Positions 18,617-26,992 are shown, counted from the stretch's first letter. The stretch is 64,000 nucleotides of DNA from Longimicrobium sp. (GCF_036388275.1 NZ_DASVSF010000013.1:1-64000), one strand, 5' to 3'. Notes: generated by a model from the letters alone, not told the origin. Numbers and translations: made by a program.

Positions 18617-19007
18617 GTTCCGCGTACTGGGCTGCGGGTTTCGAACGGCGCGTGCGGACGCTGGCGGGCGGGGCCGCCGCCAGTTCCTCCTGGTATCCGC
18701 GGATGGCCTTCTCGACCGTACCCTCGGATTCCGGCATCAACTCCAGCTTCAGGATGCATCCCACCGCTTGTGCATAGCGCTGCAGCGTGGAAAGGCGGAT
18801 GTCCTCCGCGTGGTTCTCCATTCGGCTGATGGCCGACTTGTGCGTGCCCAGCCGCGCGGCCACCTGTGCTTGCGTGAGCTTCGCGTCGTCGCGCGCCGCC
18901 CTGAGCAGGAGGCCGAGGTGGAACGCCTGGTAGCCGCGATCATAGCTCTCGCGGAACTCGGGATGTTGCAGAGCGGTTTCGGCGATGAAGCGATCCAGAT
19001 CATCCAC
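18606..19007 (-). CDS. higA: XRE-family antitoxin of the HigBA type
   Basis: The 133-residue protein has a helix-turn-helix around residues 40-75 (AKLTQAQVAARLGTHKSAIS, then RMENHAEDIRLSTLQRYAQA), followed by GCILKLELMPESE. This is the standard layout of the HigA2/Xre antitoxins that pair with Gp49-like HigB toxins. It starts with GTG at 19007, which overlaps the restored toxin frame by 8 bases. The C-terminal 30 residues (basic, Ala/Pro-rich) are less typical. It should bind the toxin and repress the shared promoter upstream of 19357. Confidence 0.85.
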   Translation of the reverse strand: MDDLDRFIAETALQHPEFRESYDRGYQAFHLGLLLRAARDDAKLTQAQVAARLGTHKSAISRMENHAEDIRLSTLQRYAQAVGCILKLELMPESEGTVEKAIRGYQEELAAAPPASVRTRRSKPAAQYAEHGD

Positions 19008-19357
19008 GCTGCTCCCTCCTGTTCAGGTAGTCTCGCCGCCGCCGGTGTGCTACTTCCAGTTCCAACACTGGCACTCGCTCGGTCTTCTTCGAGAACCCGC
19101 TAAGGAGCACGACCAGCTTCGGGCCATCGAAAAAAACACAGGAGACGGTAAGCGTTCCCGCCGTGCTGGACTCGAACTTCCCACAGCTCGTCCGTACCCC
19201 GCAACTTCTTCATGAGCTTCGGCGGGACATGAGCCAGATTCCTGACATCTTCGAGGGCGCGTGCCACCTTTGAGCTAGCCTCTACCGTGAGGCTGCGCAG
19301 AAACTCCTGAACCGGTGAGCGCCCGGATGCGGTGCGGTACCACTCGATGTCGCGCAT
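19000..19357 (-). pseudogene. higB: HigB/Gp49-like toxin gene broken at a 7-base homopolymer
   Basis: The open frame starts at 19357 (RDIEWYRTASGRSPVQEFLR, RNLAHVPPKLMKKLRGTDEL, WEVRVQHGGNAYRLLCFF), the normal N-terminal three quarters of a phage-derived Gp49-like HigB RNase. It then runs out of frame and stops at 19100. If one base is removed from the run of seven A at 19130-19136 (T on the coding strand), the frame continues as DGPKLVVLLSGFSKKTERVP and ELEVAHRRRRDYLNRREQRG, the expected family C-terminus, and ends at TGA 19000-19002 overlapping the antitoxin's GTG. The toxin is therefore off as written, unless slippage or a read error explains the extra base. Confidence 0.85.
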
Positions 19358-19536
19358 CCGAAGTTAACGTTGATGTGAACCGCGCGGAAGGCTTTCGCGG
19401 GAGACAAGTGGACGAAGTGCCATCCTGTCCCGCAGGGCATACCCACCGCAAGGTGCAGCGTAAACTCCGTCGCGCCTGTGGCTTGGAAGGGGCGGGCTTC
19501 GTACGCCAGGGACCGTGCGGGGGCGGATATGGACGC

Positions 19537-19575
19537 GAAAAAGCCCCGCCCGGAACTCGTCCGGGCGGGGGCTTT
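19537..19575 (-). terminator. rho-independent terminator after the E1 gene
   Basis: A GC-rich stem (AGCCCCGCCCGGA paired with TCCGGGCGGGGGCT) is followed on the minus strand by five T residues. It lies just past the stop at 19592. Confidence 0.85.
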
Positions 19576-19591
19576 CTGCAGGGCGATCAGG

Positions 19592-21724
19592 TCAGTACGC
19601 CTTGATCTCTTCGATGGCGGCGAGCACGTCTTCGGGCTCGGGCAGGATGGCGCGCTCCACCTGCGGCGCGTAGGCCACCCACGTGTCCATCGACGCCACG
19701 CGCTTCACCGGCGCGTCCAGCCAGGGGAACAGGTCGTCGGCGATGCGGGCCGCGATCTCGGAGCCGATGCCCCACGAGAGCGAGTCCTCGTGCGCGACGA
19801 TCACCCGATTGGTCTTCTTCACCGACTCGGCGATGCTCTCCATGTCGAAGGGCGCCAGCGAGCGCAGGTCGATCACCTCGGTGCTGATGCCGTGGCGCTC
19901 CTGGGCCACCTTGGCGGCCACGAGCGACCGCTGCACCAGCGCGCCGCAGGCGACCACCGTGACGTCGGTGCCCTCGCGCACCTTCTTCGCCTTGCCGAAG
20001 GGGATCATGAAGTTGGGGCCGGGATACTGCCCCTTGTTGTACACCTGGCGGTACAGGTGCTTGTGCTCCAGGAACAGCACCGGGTCTTCGCAGCGGATAG
20101 CCGTGCGCAGCAGCCCCGCCGCGTCCGTCGCGTTCGACGGCAGCACCACCCGCAGCCCGGGGCAGTGCGCGAACAGGCTTTCTCCCGTCTGCGAGTGGTA
20201 GATGCTGCCGCCCTTCAGGTATCCGCCGTAGGTGGTGCGGATGACCACGGGCGAGGCGAAGGTGTTGTTGCTGCGGTACCGCATGGTGGCCAGCTCGCCG
20301 CGAATCTGCATCATCGCCGGCCAGATGTAGTCGAAGAACTGGATCTCGACCACCGGCTTCAGCCCGCGCAGCGCCATCCCGATCGCCCGGCCCACGATGT
20401 TGGCTTCCGCCAGGGGCGAGTTGAACACGCGCGTGCCGCCGAACTCGCGCTGCAGCCCGGCCGTCACCTTGAAGACGCCGCCCTTGCCCTTGACGTCGTT
20501 GATCATCTCCTCGCGGCTGACGTCGGCCACGTCCTCGCCGAACACCATGATCCGCGGGTCGCGCCGCATCTCGTCGCGCAGCGTGGAGTTGATCAGGTCC
20601 ACCATCGTGGTCTCGCCGCCCGACGGCCGCGGATCGTCCTCGGTGTCGAACTGCTCGGCCGTGGGGTCCACGTCGGGCGAGAACAGGTACAGCATGGCGG
20701 TCGACGGGTCTGGCTGCGGCGACGCCAGCGCCTCGTCGGTCGCGCGCTGCACCTCGGCGTTCACCTCGGCCTCCATCTGCGCCAGATCGTCCGCCGTAGC
20801 CATCCCCAGTTCCACCAGCCGCGTGGCTGTGCGGGTGATGGGGTCGCGGAGGGCCTCGTCGGCGCGCATGGCGTCGGTCTTGTAGAACTTCTCGTCGTCC
20901 GACAGCGAGTGGCTGTACGGGCGGATGACCTTGGCGTGCACCAGCGCGGGGCCCTTGCGGCTGCGGGCGTACTCCACCGCGCGCCCCATCACCTCGTGGC
21001 TTTCCCAGAGGTCGGTGCCGTCGCAGGTCTGGATGTACAGGTCGGGGAAGCCGACGACCAGCTTGCTGATGCTGCCGCCCGCCGTGTTCACCTCTACCGG
21101 AACGGAGATGGCGAACTCGTTGTCCTCGACGATGTAGACGACGGGGAGCTTGAGGTTGCTCGCCGAGTTCAGGCTTTCCCAGAACTCGCCCTCGGAGGTG
21201 GTGCCGTCGCCCGTGGTGACGAAGACCACCTCATCGCCGTGCGCGCGGGTGGCCTCCACCAGCGGCTCGCCCAGCTTCTGCGAGCGGACGCCCGCCTCGG
21301 CCGTGCCCACCGCCTGCAGGAACTGCGTCCCCGTGGGCGACGACGTGCTGACGATGTTCAGCTTGTGGTGGCCCCAGTGCGAGGGCATCTGCCGGCCGCC
21401 CGACGACGGGTCGGCCTCGGCGCCCACCGCCTGCAGCAGCTGGTCGAGCGCGGTCATCCCCAGTGCCAGCGAGAACGCGCGGTCGCGATAGTAGAAGTAG
21501 AACCAGTCGTACCCGGGGCGGGCGTGCGCCGCGGCGGCCACCTGGATGCCCTCGTGGCCCGCGCCGGAGATCTGGAAGAAGATCTTGTTCTGCTGCTTGA
21601 GCTGGATTTCCTTGTCGTCGAGACGGCGGGAAAGCAGCATCGTGCGATAAAGTCCGAGCAGCGTCTCGCGATCCAGCGCGGGCGCGGCGTCGGCTTTGGG
21701 CTTCTTCTTGGTCGTGAGGGCCAT
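19592..21724 (-). CDS. 2-oxoacid dehydrogenase E1, fused alpha and beta subunits
   Basis: The 710-residue protein joins both E1 chains. The alpha part (residues about 15-335) has the GAGHEGIQVA segment, MPSHWGHHKLNIV and the thiamine diphosphate motif that starts GDGTTSEGEFWESLN and ends VEDN. The beta part (about 365-710) starts TTMVDLINSTLRDEM and contains FGEDVADVSREEM, GTRVFNSPLAEANIVGRAIG and a C-terminal VKRVASMDTWVAY. Such enzymes decarboxylate branched-chain 2-oxoacids or pyruvate and pass the acyl group to lipoyl E2. E2 and E3 genes are not in this window. The start at 21724 (ALTTKKKPK follows) is chosen by homology; an ATG nine codons upstream also exists. It appears monocistronic with a strong terminator. 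Confidence 0.9.
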   Translation of the reverse strand: MALTTKKKPKADAAPALDRETLLGLYRTMLLSRRLDDKEIQLKQQNKIFFQISGAGHEGIQVAAAAHARPGYDWFYFYYRDRAFSLALGMTALDQLLQAVGAEADPSSGGRQMPSHWGHHKLNIVSTSSPTGTQFLQAVGTAEAGVRSQKLGEPLVEATRAHGDEVVFVTTGDGTTSEGEFWESLNSASNLKLPVVYIVEDNEFAISVPVEVNTAGGSISKLVVGFPDLYIQTCDGTDLWESHEVMGRAVEYARSRKGPALVHAKVIRPYSHSLSDDEKFYKTDAMRADEALRDPITRTATRLVELGMATADDLAQMEAEVNAEVQRATDEALASPQPDPSTAMLYLFSPDVDPTAEQFDTEDDPRPSGGETTMVDLINSTLRDEMRRDPRIMVFGEDVADVSREEMINDVKGKGGVFKVTAGLQREFGGTRVFNSPLAEANIVGRAIGMALRGLKPVVEIQFFDYIWPAMMQIRGELATMRYRSNNTFASPVVIRTTYGGYLKGGSIYHSQTGESLFAHCPGLRVVLPSNATDAAGLLRTAIRCEDPVLFLEHKHLYRQVYNKGQYPGPNFMIPFGKAKKVREGTDVTVVACGALVQRSLVAAKVAQERHGISTEVIDLRSLAPFDMESIAESVKKTNRVIVAHEDSLSWGIGSEIAARIADDLFPWLDAPVKRVASMDTWVAYAPQVERAILPEPEDVLAAIEEIKAY

Positions 21725-21847
21725 GGCTGAATCGCGTGGTCTCAACGTCAAAACGCGGGCGGCGCGATGATGCTCGGCCGCCCGGGAAAACTGCGTGCAA
21801 CATATCCGCGCGGCACGTCTCGGGCCAGTGTCAGCGGAAGTGCATCG

Positions 21848-22069
21848 TCACAATATCCGAGCGAGTGCGGCTTGGGTGGCCTGCTGCAGGAAGGCGACGG
21901 CTTGGTCCCGAGTTACTGTTGGGAAGTTCTCCAGGAATTCATCGAGGCTGTACCCACCTTCCAGCCACTCCATCAGTATCTCTACGGGTACCCGCGTGCC
22001 GCAGAACACCGGAGTTCCTCCCAGGATCTCCGGGTGGCTGTGGAACACCCGCTCTCCGAGCATCCGCAT
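21848..22069 (-). CDS. DUF433-family small protein (orphan antitoxin-like)
   Basis: The 73-residue protein shows the DUF433 pattern: HPEILGGTPVFCGTRVPVEI, MEWLEGGYSLDEFLENFPTV and TRDQAVAFLQQA. These winged-helix-like proteins often pair with a DUF5615 or PIN toxin encoded directly downstream. Here the downstream 97 bases before the E1 gene hold no such frame, so it is an orphan. GGGAGAG precedes the ATG pair (residues 1 and 3). Confidence 0.8.
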   Translation of the reverse strand: MRMLGERVFHSHPEILGGTPVFCGTRVPVEILMEWLEGGYSLDEFLENFPTVTRDQAVAFLQQATQAALARIL

Positions 22070-22160
22070 CGGCCGCTCTCTCCCGTAGTGTTTTCTTCAC
22101 GAGGCCGTGAAGCCCGCGCAGCAATCGACGGATCCAGGGCCGCGCACCGAAGCAGCACGC

Positions 22161-22470
22161 ACACCGGGCAAGCCAGTCCACGCAGGTGGACTTCGTGTGG
22201 TTGTTGCAGCGAATTCATTCGCCCGTGCAGGCCTGGGGCGGCTCCACAGTCCGAAGATCCGAGTCCCAAACGACCGAATCGCTGCCGCGCCCCGCCTGAG
22301 AGGTGTCTCGGAGTAGATCCTTCGGCCCGGGCAGGTCATGCCGCGGGCGAATGTGGTGCGCCTGGGCCTGAATAGAAAAAGTCCAGTTCGTCCAAATCAT
22401 AAACGGCGCCCGCGAGCCCTTTTCATCCCTCAGGGTCGGCCGGAGGACGGTGAAAGACTCAGGATGACAA
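22161..22470 (+). repeat. interspersed repeats R1 (22161-22230) and R2 (22281-22470, loosely conserved)
   Basis: R1 has the core CCACGCAGGTGGACTTCGTG and then GTTGCAGCGAATTCATTCGC, shared with copies at 52.6, 53.2 and 57.1 kb. R2 starts with the GCTGCCGCGCC lead-in and GATCCTTCGGCCC, and ends at ACTCAGGATGACAAA near 22470. These fill the 440-base gap between the DUF433 gene and the CPBP protease; no gene was found in it. Confidence 0.7.
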
Positions 22471-22509
22471 ATTTTAGGCTGATGATCCAGATTCTTGCGG
22501 CGGCTACGC

Positions 22510-23478
22510 TCATGAGGTCGGCGCCGTGGCGGAATCCAATCTGCTTCGCATCCCGTTCAGATGCAGGAGAACCGCCAGCACCACCACCAGCGCGACGAGC
22601 GCCATCCATCCATCCACCACCTTGCCCGTTCCCCAGAACCACTCGTCCGCCCCGGGCGAGCGGCGCGTGGCGAAGCCGTAGAACTTCAGCCAGAAGATCC
22701 ACCCCGCGTGGATGCCGATGGAGGCCGACAGGTCGCCCGTCCACTGGTACGCCAGCCCCAGGATGGTTCCGGCGAGCGCCAGGCTGAGGACCGCGGGGAC
22801 CAGCGTCCGCACCTCCGTCATCCCCGCCAGGGTGGTGGGCAGAATGCGGATTCCGGAAAGCCAGTCGACCTTCGCCGGGTTGGCCGCCCGCTCCATGAAA
22901 TGCGTGATGGCGTAGATGCCGCTGCTCACCGCGAGCGCCGCGGGCCAGCGCATCGCCCGGCGCAGGCTGCCGAAGATGGCGCCGCGGAAGAGCAGTTCCT
23001 CGATGACGGCCACGATCAGCGCCGTCGCCAGCACGCCCAGGAACTGCGCCGCGAGCTCGCCCGCCGTGCGGTCCTTCAGGATTCGCCCGCCCGCCAGCAG
23101 CGCGACGGCGCAGACGCCGGCGAGCGAGGTGAACCCCAGCCCGAACCCCGCGGCGAAGCCCTTCCACCGTACGAGCCCCGGTGCGACGCCCACGTCGCGC
23201 CATCTGCGGATGCCCGCGGCGCGGATGAAGACGGGCAGGCCGGCGAGCGCGGTGATCAGCAACCCGCGGTTCAGGTACCGCGAGAACTTCATCCGCGAGA
23301 TTTTTTCCATCGCGGGAACGGATTCCGCCAGCGAGTGCACCGTCCAGTACAGCCATGGCGCCAGTAGTGCGCCGCCGATGAACACCGCCGCCAGGTACAG
23401 CCCCAGCGCACGCACGGGACGCCGGTCGCGGGGCGAATCCGCCGATGCAGGAGTCGTCGTCATCCGGGTGCCAGGCAT
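22510..23478 (-). CDS. CPBP-family intramembrane glutamic endopeptidase
   Basis: The roughly 320-residue membrane protein carries the family motifs in order: EELLFRGAIFGSLRR (the EExxxR motif), YAITHFMER with the second-motif histidine, and IGIHAGWIFWLKF. Seven to eight hydrophobic segments fit the ABI/CAAX protease fold. Members process prenylated proteins or peptides, and several act in bacteriocin immunity or maturation. The start may be the ATG at 23478 or at 23463; neither has a clear ribosome site. The gene is divergent from the RiPP precursor gene at 23539, with about 60 bases between the starts, so the two may share control. A role in processing or immunity for that peptide is inference from position only. 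Confidence 0.82.
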   Translation of the reverse strand: MPGTRMTTTPASADSPRDRRPVRALGLYLAAVFIGGALLAPWLYWTVHSLAESVPAMEKISRMKFSRYLNRGLLITALAGLPVFIRAAGIRRWRDVGVAPGLVRWKGFAAGFGLGFTSLAGVCAVALLAGGRILKDRTAGELAAQFLGVLATALIVAVIEELLFRGAIFGSLRRAMRWPAALAVSSGIYAITHFMERAANPAKVDWLSGIRILPTTLAGMTEVRTLVPAVLSLALAGTILGLAYQWTGDLSASIGIHAGWIFWLKFYGFATRRSPGADEWFWGTGKVVDGWMALVALVVVLAVLLHLNGMRSRLDSATAPTS

Positions 23479-23538
23479 GAATCTCGCTGCCGTCCGGCGC
23501 CACCGGATGTTCCCCCCTCTACGTGGAGTTGCGTACCC

Positions 23539-23715
23539 ATGAAGAAGCTGAAGCTGGAGATCGAGTCGCTGAACGTACAGAGCTTTGCGGTCGCTGCCGA
23601 TGATGCCGAGCAGGGCACCGTGATGGCGCATAGTGGCTTCACCAACTGCGGCGGGATCACCTGCATCATGTCGCTCTGCCCCGACTGCGGCGGCACGGTG
23701 GGCGGCGGCGACTGA
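23539..23715 (+). CDS. pinensin-like lanthipeptide (RiPP) precursor peptide
   Basis: This 58-residue peptide has a leader beginning KKLKLEIESLNVQSFAV followed by an acidic stretch (ADDAEQGTV). The core ends TNCGGITCIMSLCPDCGG with four cysteines spaced C-x4-C-x4-C-x2-C, several Ser/Thr and a Gly-rich tail. The KKLKL leader and Cys-rich core resemble pinensin-type class I lanthipeptide precursors of Bacteroidota and related peptides in Longimicrobium-like genomes. GGAG lies about ten bases before the ATG, and a hairpin follows the stop. No LanB, LanC, transporter or other modification enzyme is in the window, so it would be an orphan precursor unless modified by enzymes elsewhere. Unmodified metal- or disulfide-binding peptide is the main alternative. 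Confidence 0.78.
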   Translation: MKKLKLEIESLNVQSFAVAADDAEQGTVMAHSGFTNCGGITCIMSLCPDCGGTVGGGD

Positions 23716-23722
23716 CCCGCGC

Positions 23723-23748
23723 GAGGCCCGGCTTCACCGCCGGGCCTC
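23723..23748 (+). terminator. hairpin after the RiPP precursor gene
   Basis: A 10-bp perfect stem GAGGCCCGGC/GCCGGGCCTC with a 6-base loop follows the stop codon by 8 bases. The tail (GATCATTCC) is only weakly T-rich. Confidence 0.65.
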
Positions 23749-23957
23749 GATCATTCCCCCGCTCTCCGCGGGAAACTAGCGCGGCCCGCGGCGCGGACAA
23801 GGCCCGGCCGGGTTCGCGCACCCCCCGCGGGATGCCCGGTCGACCTGGCCGTCCCAACCTCCCCCGAGCCCCTTCCTGACCACGAATTCCAGCGCTCCGA
23901 CCTCCCCGCCACACCCGTCTTCCTCCCCGCTTCTCCCCGTCTGCCCCAAGCGTTTGC

Positions 23958-25037
23958 TTGCCTCCACGGCGTTCGCCTGCATATTTCCCGGATACACCCA
24001 TTCGCCGCACGCCACGCACGGAGCTCATCATCGGCCCGATCGCACACCTCGCGGCCCACGACGGGCCGGCCTTTTCCGTAGCCCCGGGCGTCTGGCGCAT
24101 CACCACGCCCCTTCCGTTTCGGCCATCGGAGGTGCACGCCTACGTGGCCGCGCTGGACGATGGGCGCCTGGTGCTGGTGGACGGCGGGTTGAACACGGAC
24201 CCGGCGTGGGAGGCGCTGGACGCGGGTGTCCGCGCGGTGGCGGGTGGATGGGCCGCTGTGGCGCTGCACGTGATCACCCACATGCACATGGACCACGTGG
24301 GGCTGGCCGCCCGGGTACGCGGCGCGTGTGGCGCGCCGGTGCTGATGGGGCAGCTGGATGCCGAACGGATGGCCCACGCCGCCGCGGAGCCCGAGGACGA
24401 GGCGGAGTACCGCGCCGCGCTGCTGCGGCGGTGCGGCGCGCCGGACCCGGTGGTGCGCGCGGTGGAGGAGGCGCGCCGATCGGCCGAGCCGCTGGCGCCC
24501 GCCGTGCATGTGGACCTTTCGCTTGCGGGCGATGGGGGCGACCTGCCCGGCGCGCCCGGGTGGCGCTGGCTGTGGACGCCGGGGCACACCGCGGGGCACG
24601 TTTCCCTGCATCGGCCAGCGGACGGCGTGGTGATCGGGGGCGACGTGGTGCTGCCGCGCATCACCCCCACGCTGGGCGTGAACCGGCAGCGGGAAGACCC
24701 GGTGGCGGACTACGTGCACGCGCTGGACCGGCTGGAGGCGCTGTCACCGTCCCTCGTCCTCCCCGGCCACGGTGCTCCCCAGGAGGGGGTCCGCCGCATC
24801 CGCGAGCTGCGCGACGCGGCGAACGGCGAAACGGAGACGGTGGCGGGGCTGCTCGGCGCCGAGCCGCGCACCTGCTGGCAGGTGGTGGACCTGCGCTATC
24901 CCGGGCGCGAGATGAGCGTTTCTACCCGCATGCTGGCCCTGCGCGAAACGCTGGCGCACCTGGACCGGCTCGCCGCCGCCGGCCGCGCGGCGGTGGCGGA
25001 AGAAGCGCCCAGCCCCGCGCGCTTCGCGGCGGGCTGA
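23958..25037 (+). CDS. metallo-beta-lactamase-fold hydrolase
   Basis: The protein has the MBL metal motif THMHMDHVG (HxHxDH) around residues 107-115. Further ligands follow in WTPGHTAGHVSLH and GGDVVLPRI, with LPGHGAP near the end. The layout resembles the glyoxalase II-like/SdsA-like group of hydrolases, but the substrate is unknown. The C-terminal part (about 290-350) is a winged-helix-like segment common in this subgroup (YPGREMSVSTRMLALRETLA). The 5' end is uncertain: the frame opens at a TTG at 23958, while homology starts near 24050 (GPAFSVAPGVWRI). A transcript starting in the AT-richer stretch near 23980 could be translated from a non-ATG codon. Confidence 0.85.
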   Translation: MPPRRSPAYFPDTPIRRTPRTELIIGPIAHLAAHDGPAFSVAPGVWRITTPLPFRPSEVHAYVAALDDGRLVLVDGGLNTDPAWEALDAGVRAVAGGWAAVALHVITHMHMDHVGLAARVRGACGAPVLMGQLDAERMAHAAAEPEDEAEYRAALLRRCGAPDPVVRAVEEARRSAEPLAPAVHVDLSLAGDGGDLPGAPGWRWLWTPGHTAGHVSLHRPADGVVIGGDVVLPRITPTLGVNRQREDPVADYVHALDRLEALSPSLVLPGHGAPQEGVRRIRELRDAANGETETVAGLLGAEPRTCWQVVDLRYPGREMSVSTRMLALRETLAHLDRLAAAGRAAVAEEAPSPARFAAG

Positions 25038-25067
25038 CGCGCCTACATCGACGGACTGGAGAGGTGG

Positions 25068-25448
25068 ATGACGTCCAAGCTGTTCTGGATCCTGCTGCTG
25101 GTGGTGGCCGCCGTGGTGCTGGTGAAGCCGCTGCGCGACCGCGCGTCGGGGTACATGGAGCCGGCGCTGAACCCCCTGTACGAGTGGAACACCCGCAACC
25201 GCGTGCACGACCTGCAGCGGCTGACGGCGCGGGAGATCTCCGCCGACCGAGAGCTGCCCAGGCCCAGGGACTTCCACACGTTCATCAGCAAGCTCGAAGG
25301 CGGGAAGTCGGCGGTGGACTCGTGGGGGCAGCCGTACTACCTGACGGTCAGCCGGCGTACGTACCAGGTGGGGTCCAGCGGCCGCGACCGGGTGCGCGGC
25401 ACCCCCGACGACATCCTGTCGGAGCCGGCGCCTCGCGCCGGGACCTGA
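25068..25448 (+). CDS. single-TM protein with GspG-like pseudopilin C-terminal domain
   Basis: The 126-residue protein starts with a membrane helix (LFWILLLVVAAVVLVKPL). It ends with DSWGQPYYLTVSRRTYQVGS followed by SGRDRVRGTPDDI, the beta-sheet region that in type II secretion major pseudopilins binds calcium. No prepilin peptidase motif precedes the helix, so it is not a standard pseudopilin. It is placed between an MBL hydrolase and coaE, and no secretion genes lie nearby. Confidence 0.65.
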   Translation: MTSKLFWILLLVVAAVVLVKPLRDRASGYMEPALNPLYEWNTRNRVHDLQRLTAREISADRELPRPRDFHTFISKLEGGKSAVDSWGQPYYLTVSRRTYQVGSSGRDRVRGTPDDILSEPAPRAGT

Positions 25449-25512
25449 CCATTCCCGCGCCATCGAACCGCGGCACGCACGCCGCACCGAGCCGTTTGAG
25501 ACACGGACGATC

Positions 25513-26124
25513 ATGCTGAAAGTTGGGCTGACGGGAAACATCGCGGCGGGCAAGTCCACCGTCGCCAGCGCGTGGCGGGAGCTGGGCGCGACGGTGATCG
25601 ACGCCGACGAGCTTTCACGCCAGGCGGTGGAGCCCGGCACCCCCGCGCACGCCGCCATCGCCGCGGAGTGGGGCACGTGGGTGCTGGAGGAAGGCGGAAC
25701 GCTGGACCGCGCGGCGCTCCGGCAGATCGTCTTCGCAGACCCCGACGCCCGTGCGCGGCTGGAAAGCATCGTCCATCCCGCCGTCGCCGCGCTCCGCGAC
25801 GACTATTTCCAGGACGCCGCGGCCCGTGGCGAGCCGCTGGTGGTGGCCGACGTTCCCCTGCTGTTCGAGGTGGGGATGGCGGACGAGTTCGACGTGGTGG
25901 TGCTGGTGGACGCGCCGGAAGAGACGCGGCTGATGCGGCTGGTGGGCGACCGCAGCCTGGAGCCCGACGAGGCGCGCCGGATGATGGCGGCGCAGATGCC
26001 GGCGGAGCTCAAGCGGGCGCGCGCGGACGTGGTGATCGAGAACACGCGCTCGCTGGGCGACCTGCAGCGGCGCGCGACGGACGTGTGGGCGGCGCTGGTC
26101 GCCCGGGCCGACGCGGGTGGCTGA
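25513..26124 (+). CDS. coaE: dephospho-CoA kinase
   Basis: The 203-residue enzyme has P-loop GNIAAGKST at residues 8-16, the family motif VIDADELSRQAVEPG, HPAV in the CoA-binding region, and VVADVPLLFEVGMADEFDVV (residues about 110-129). Length and motif order match CoaE, which phosphorylates dephospho-CoA in the last step of coenzyme A synthesis. Its TGA overlaps the GTG start of the PHP gene. Confidence 0.95.
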   Translation: MLKVGLTGNIAAGKSTVASAWRELGATVIDADELSRQAVEPGTPAHAAIAAEWGTWVLEEGGTLDRAALRQIVFADPDARARLESIVHPAVAALRDDYFQDAAARGEPLVVADVPLLFEVGMADEFDVVVLVDAPEETRLMRLVGDRSLEPDEARRMMAAQMPAELKRARADVVIENTRSLGDLQRRATDVWAALVARADAGG

Positions 26125-26806
26125 GGGATGGCTGCGCGTGGACATGCACGTGCACACCCGCGCCTCGTACGACTCGCTGAACGATCCTGACGGCATCCTG
26201 GCCGCGATGGACCGGCGCGGCATCCATCGCGTGGTCATCACCGACCACGACGAGCTGCACGCGGCGCTGCGCCTGCGCGACCGCGCCCCGGACCGCGTGA
26301 TCGCGGGTGAGGAGGTGCGCACGCGCGAGGGGCCGGACATCATCGGCATCTTCCTTTCCGAGCGCATCGCCCGCAACACGCCGCTGCGCGAGGCGTGCGA
26401 GAACATCCGCGCGCAGGGCGGGGTGGTGTACGCGCCGCACCCGTTCGACGTGCGCCGGCGGGGCGGGGGCGAGCACCTGGACGCCGTTGCAGACCTGGTG
26501 GACGTCGTGGAGGCGCACAACGCGCGCAGCTGGGGCGCCGGGGTCAACGAACGCGGCGAGGCGTGGGCGCGCGCGCGCGGCAAGCCGCTGGGCGCGGGGA
26601 GCGACGCGCATTCCGCGGGGGAGATCGGCACCGCGTACGTGGAGGTGCCGCCCTTCGAGATGACGCGGGAGGGCTTCCTGGCGGCGCTGCGGGCGGGGCG
26701 CGTGGCCTGCCGCGGAACCTCACCGCGCGTCGTCGCGGCGCGCTCCGTGTACGCACGGGCGCACAAACTGCTGTTCGGCGGCGGACTCCCCAACGAACCG
26801 GAGTGA
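26117..26806 (+). CDS. PHP-domain phosphoesterase
   Basis: The 229-residue protein has DMHVHTRASYDS (HxH metal ligands) near residue 10, VITDHDELHAAL around residue 40, the glutamate in GEEVRTREG, YAPHPFDV, and a late GAGSDAHSAGEIG. These are the PHP metal-ligand positions. PHP proteins hydrolyse phosphate esters or act as nucleases/polymerase proofreading domains; this short stand-alone form is most like the nucleoside bisphosphate phosphatases. The start is GTG at 26117, overlapping coaE by 8 bases. Confidence 0.88.
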   Translation: MAEGWLRVDMHVHTRASYDSLNDPDGILAAMDRRGIHRVVITDHDELHAALRLRDRAPDRVIAGEEVRTREGPDIIGIFLSERIARNTPLREACENIRAQGGVVYAPHPFDVRRRGGGEHLDAVADLVDVVEAHNARSWGAGVNERGEAWARARGKPLGAGSDAHSAGEIGTAYVEVPPFEMTREGFLAALRAGRVACRGTSPRVVAARSVYARAHKLLFGGGLPNEPE

Positions 26807-26810
26807 GAGG

Positions 26811-26969
26811 ATGAAGAAACTGATCCTGCTGCTGGCCTTTGCCCTGGCCGCGTGCGGCGGCGAGCCCGAGACCCACACGGGAGACCCCGCGGGGAACGAG
26901 ATCGAGCCCAAGGCCGACACCGCGAAGGTGGACGTCACTGGCAAGAACGGGCCGCGCACCGGCGGCTGA
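26811..26969 (+). CDS. small lipoprotein
   Basis: The 52-residue peptide starts KKLILLLAFALAACGGEPET, a signal peptide with lipobox LAAC at residues 12-15. The mature part is short, hydrophilic and acidic (NEIEPKADTAKVDVTGKNG). GAGAGG precedes the ATG at 26811, five bases after the PHP gene, so it is co-transcribed with it. Function is unknown. Confidence 0.7.
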   Translation: MKKLILLLAFALAACGGEPETHTGDPAGNEIEPKADTAKVDVTGKNGPRTGG

Positions 26970-26992
26970 GGCTCGTCCGCATTCCACACCTT

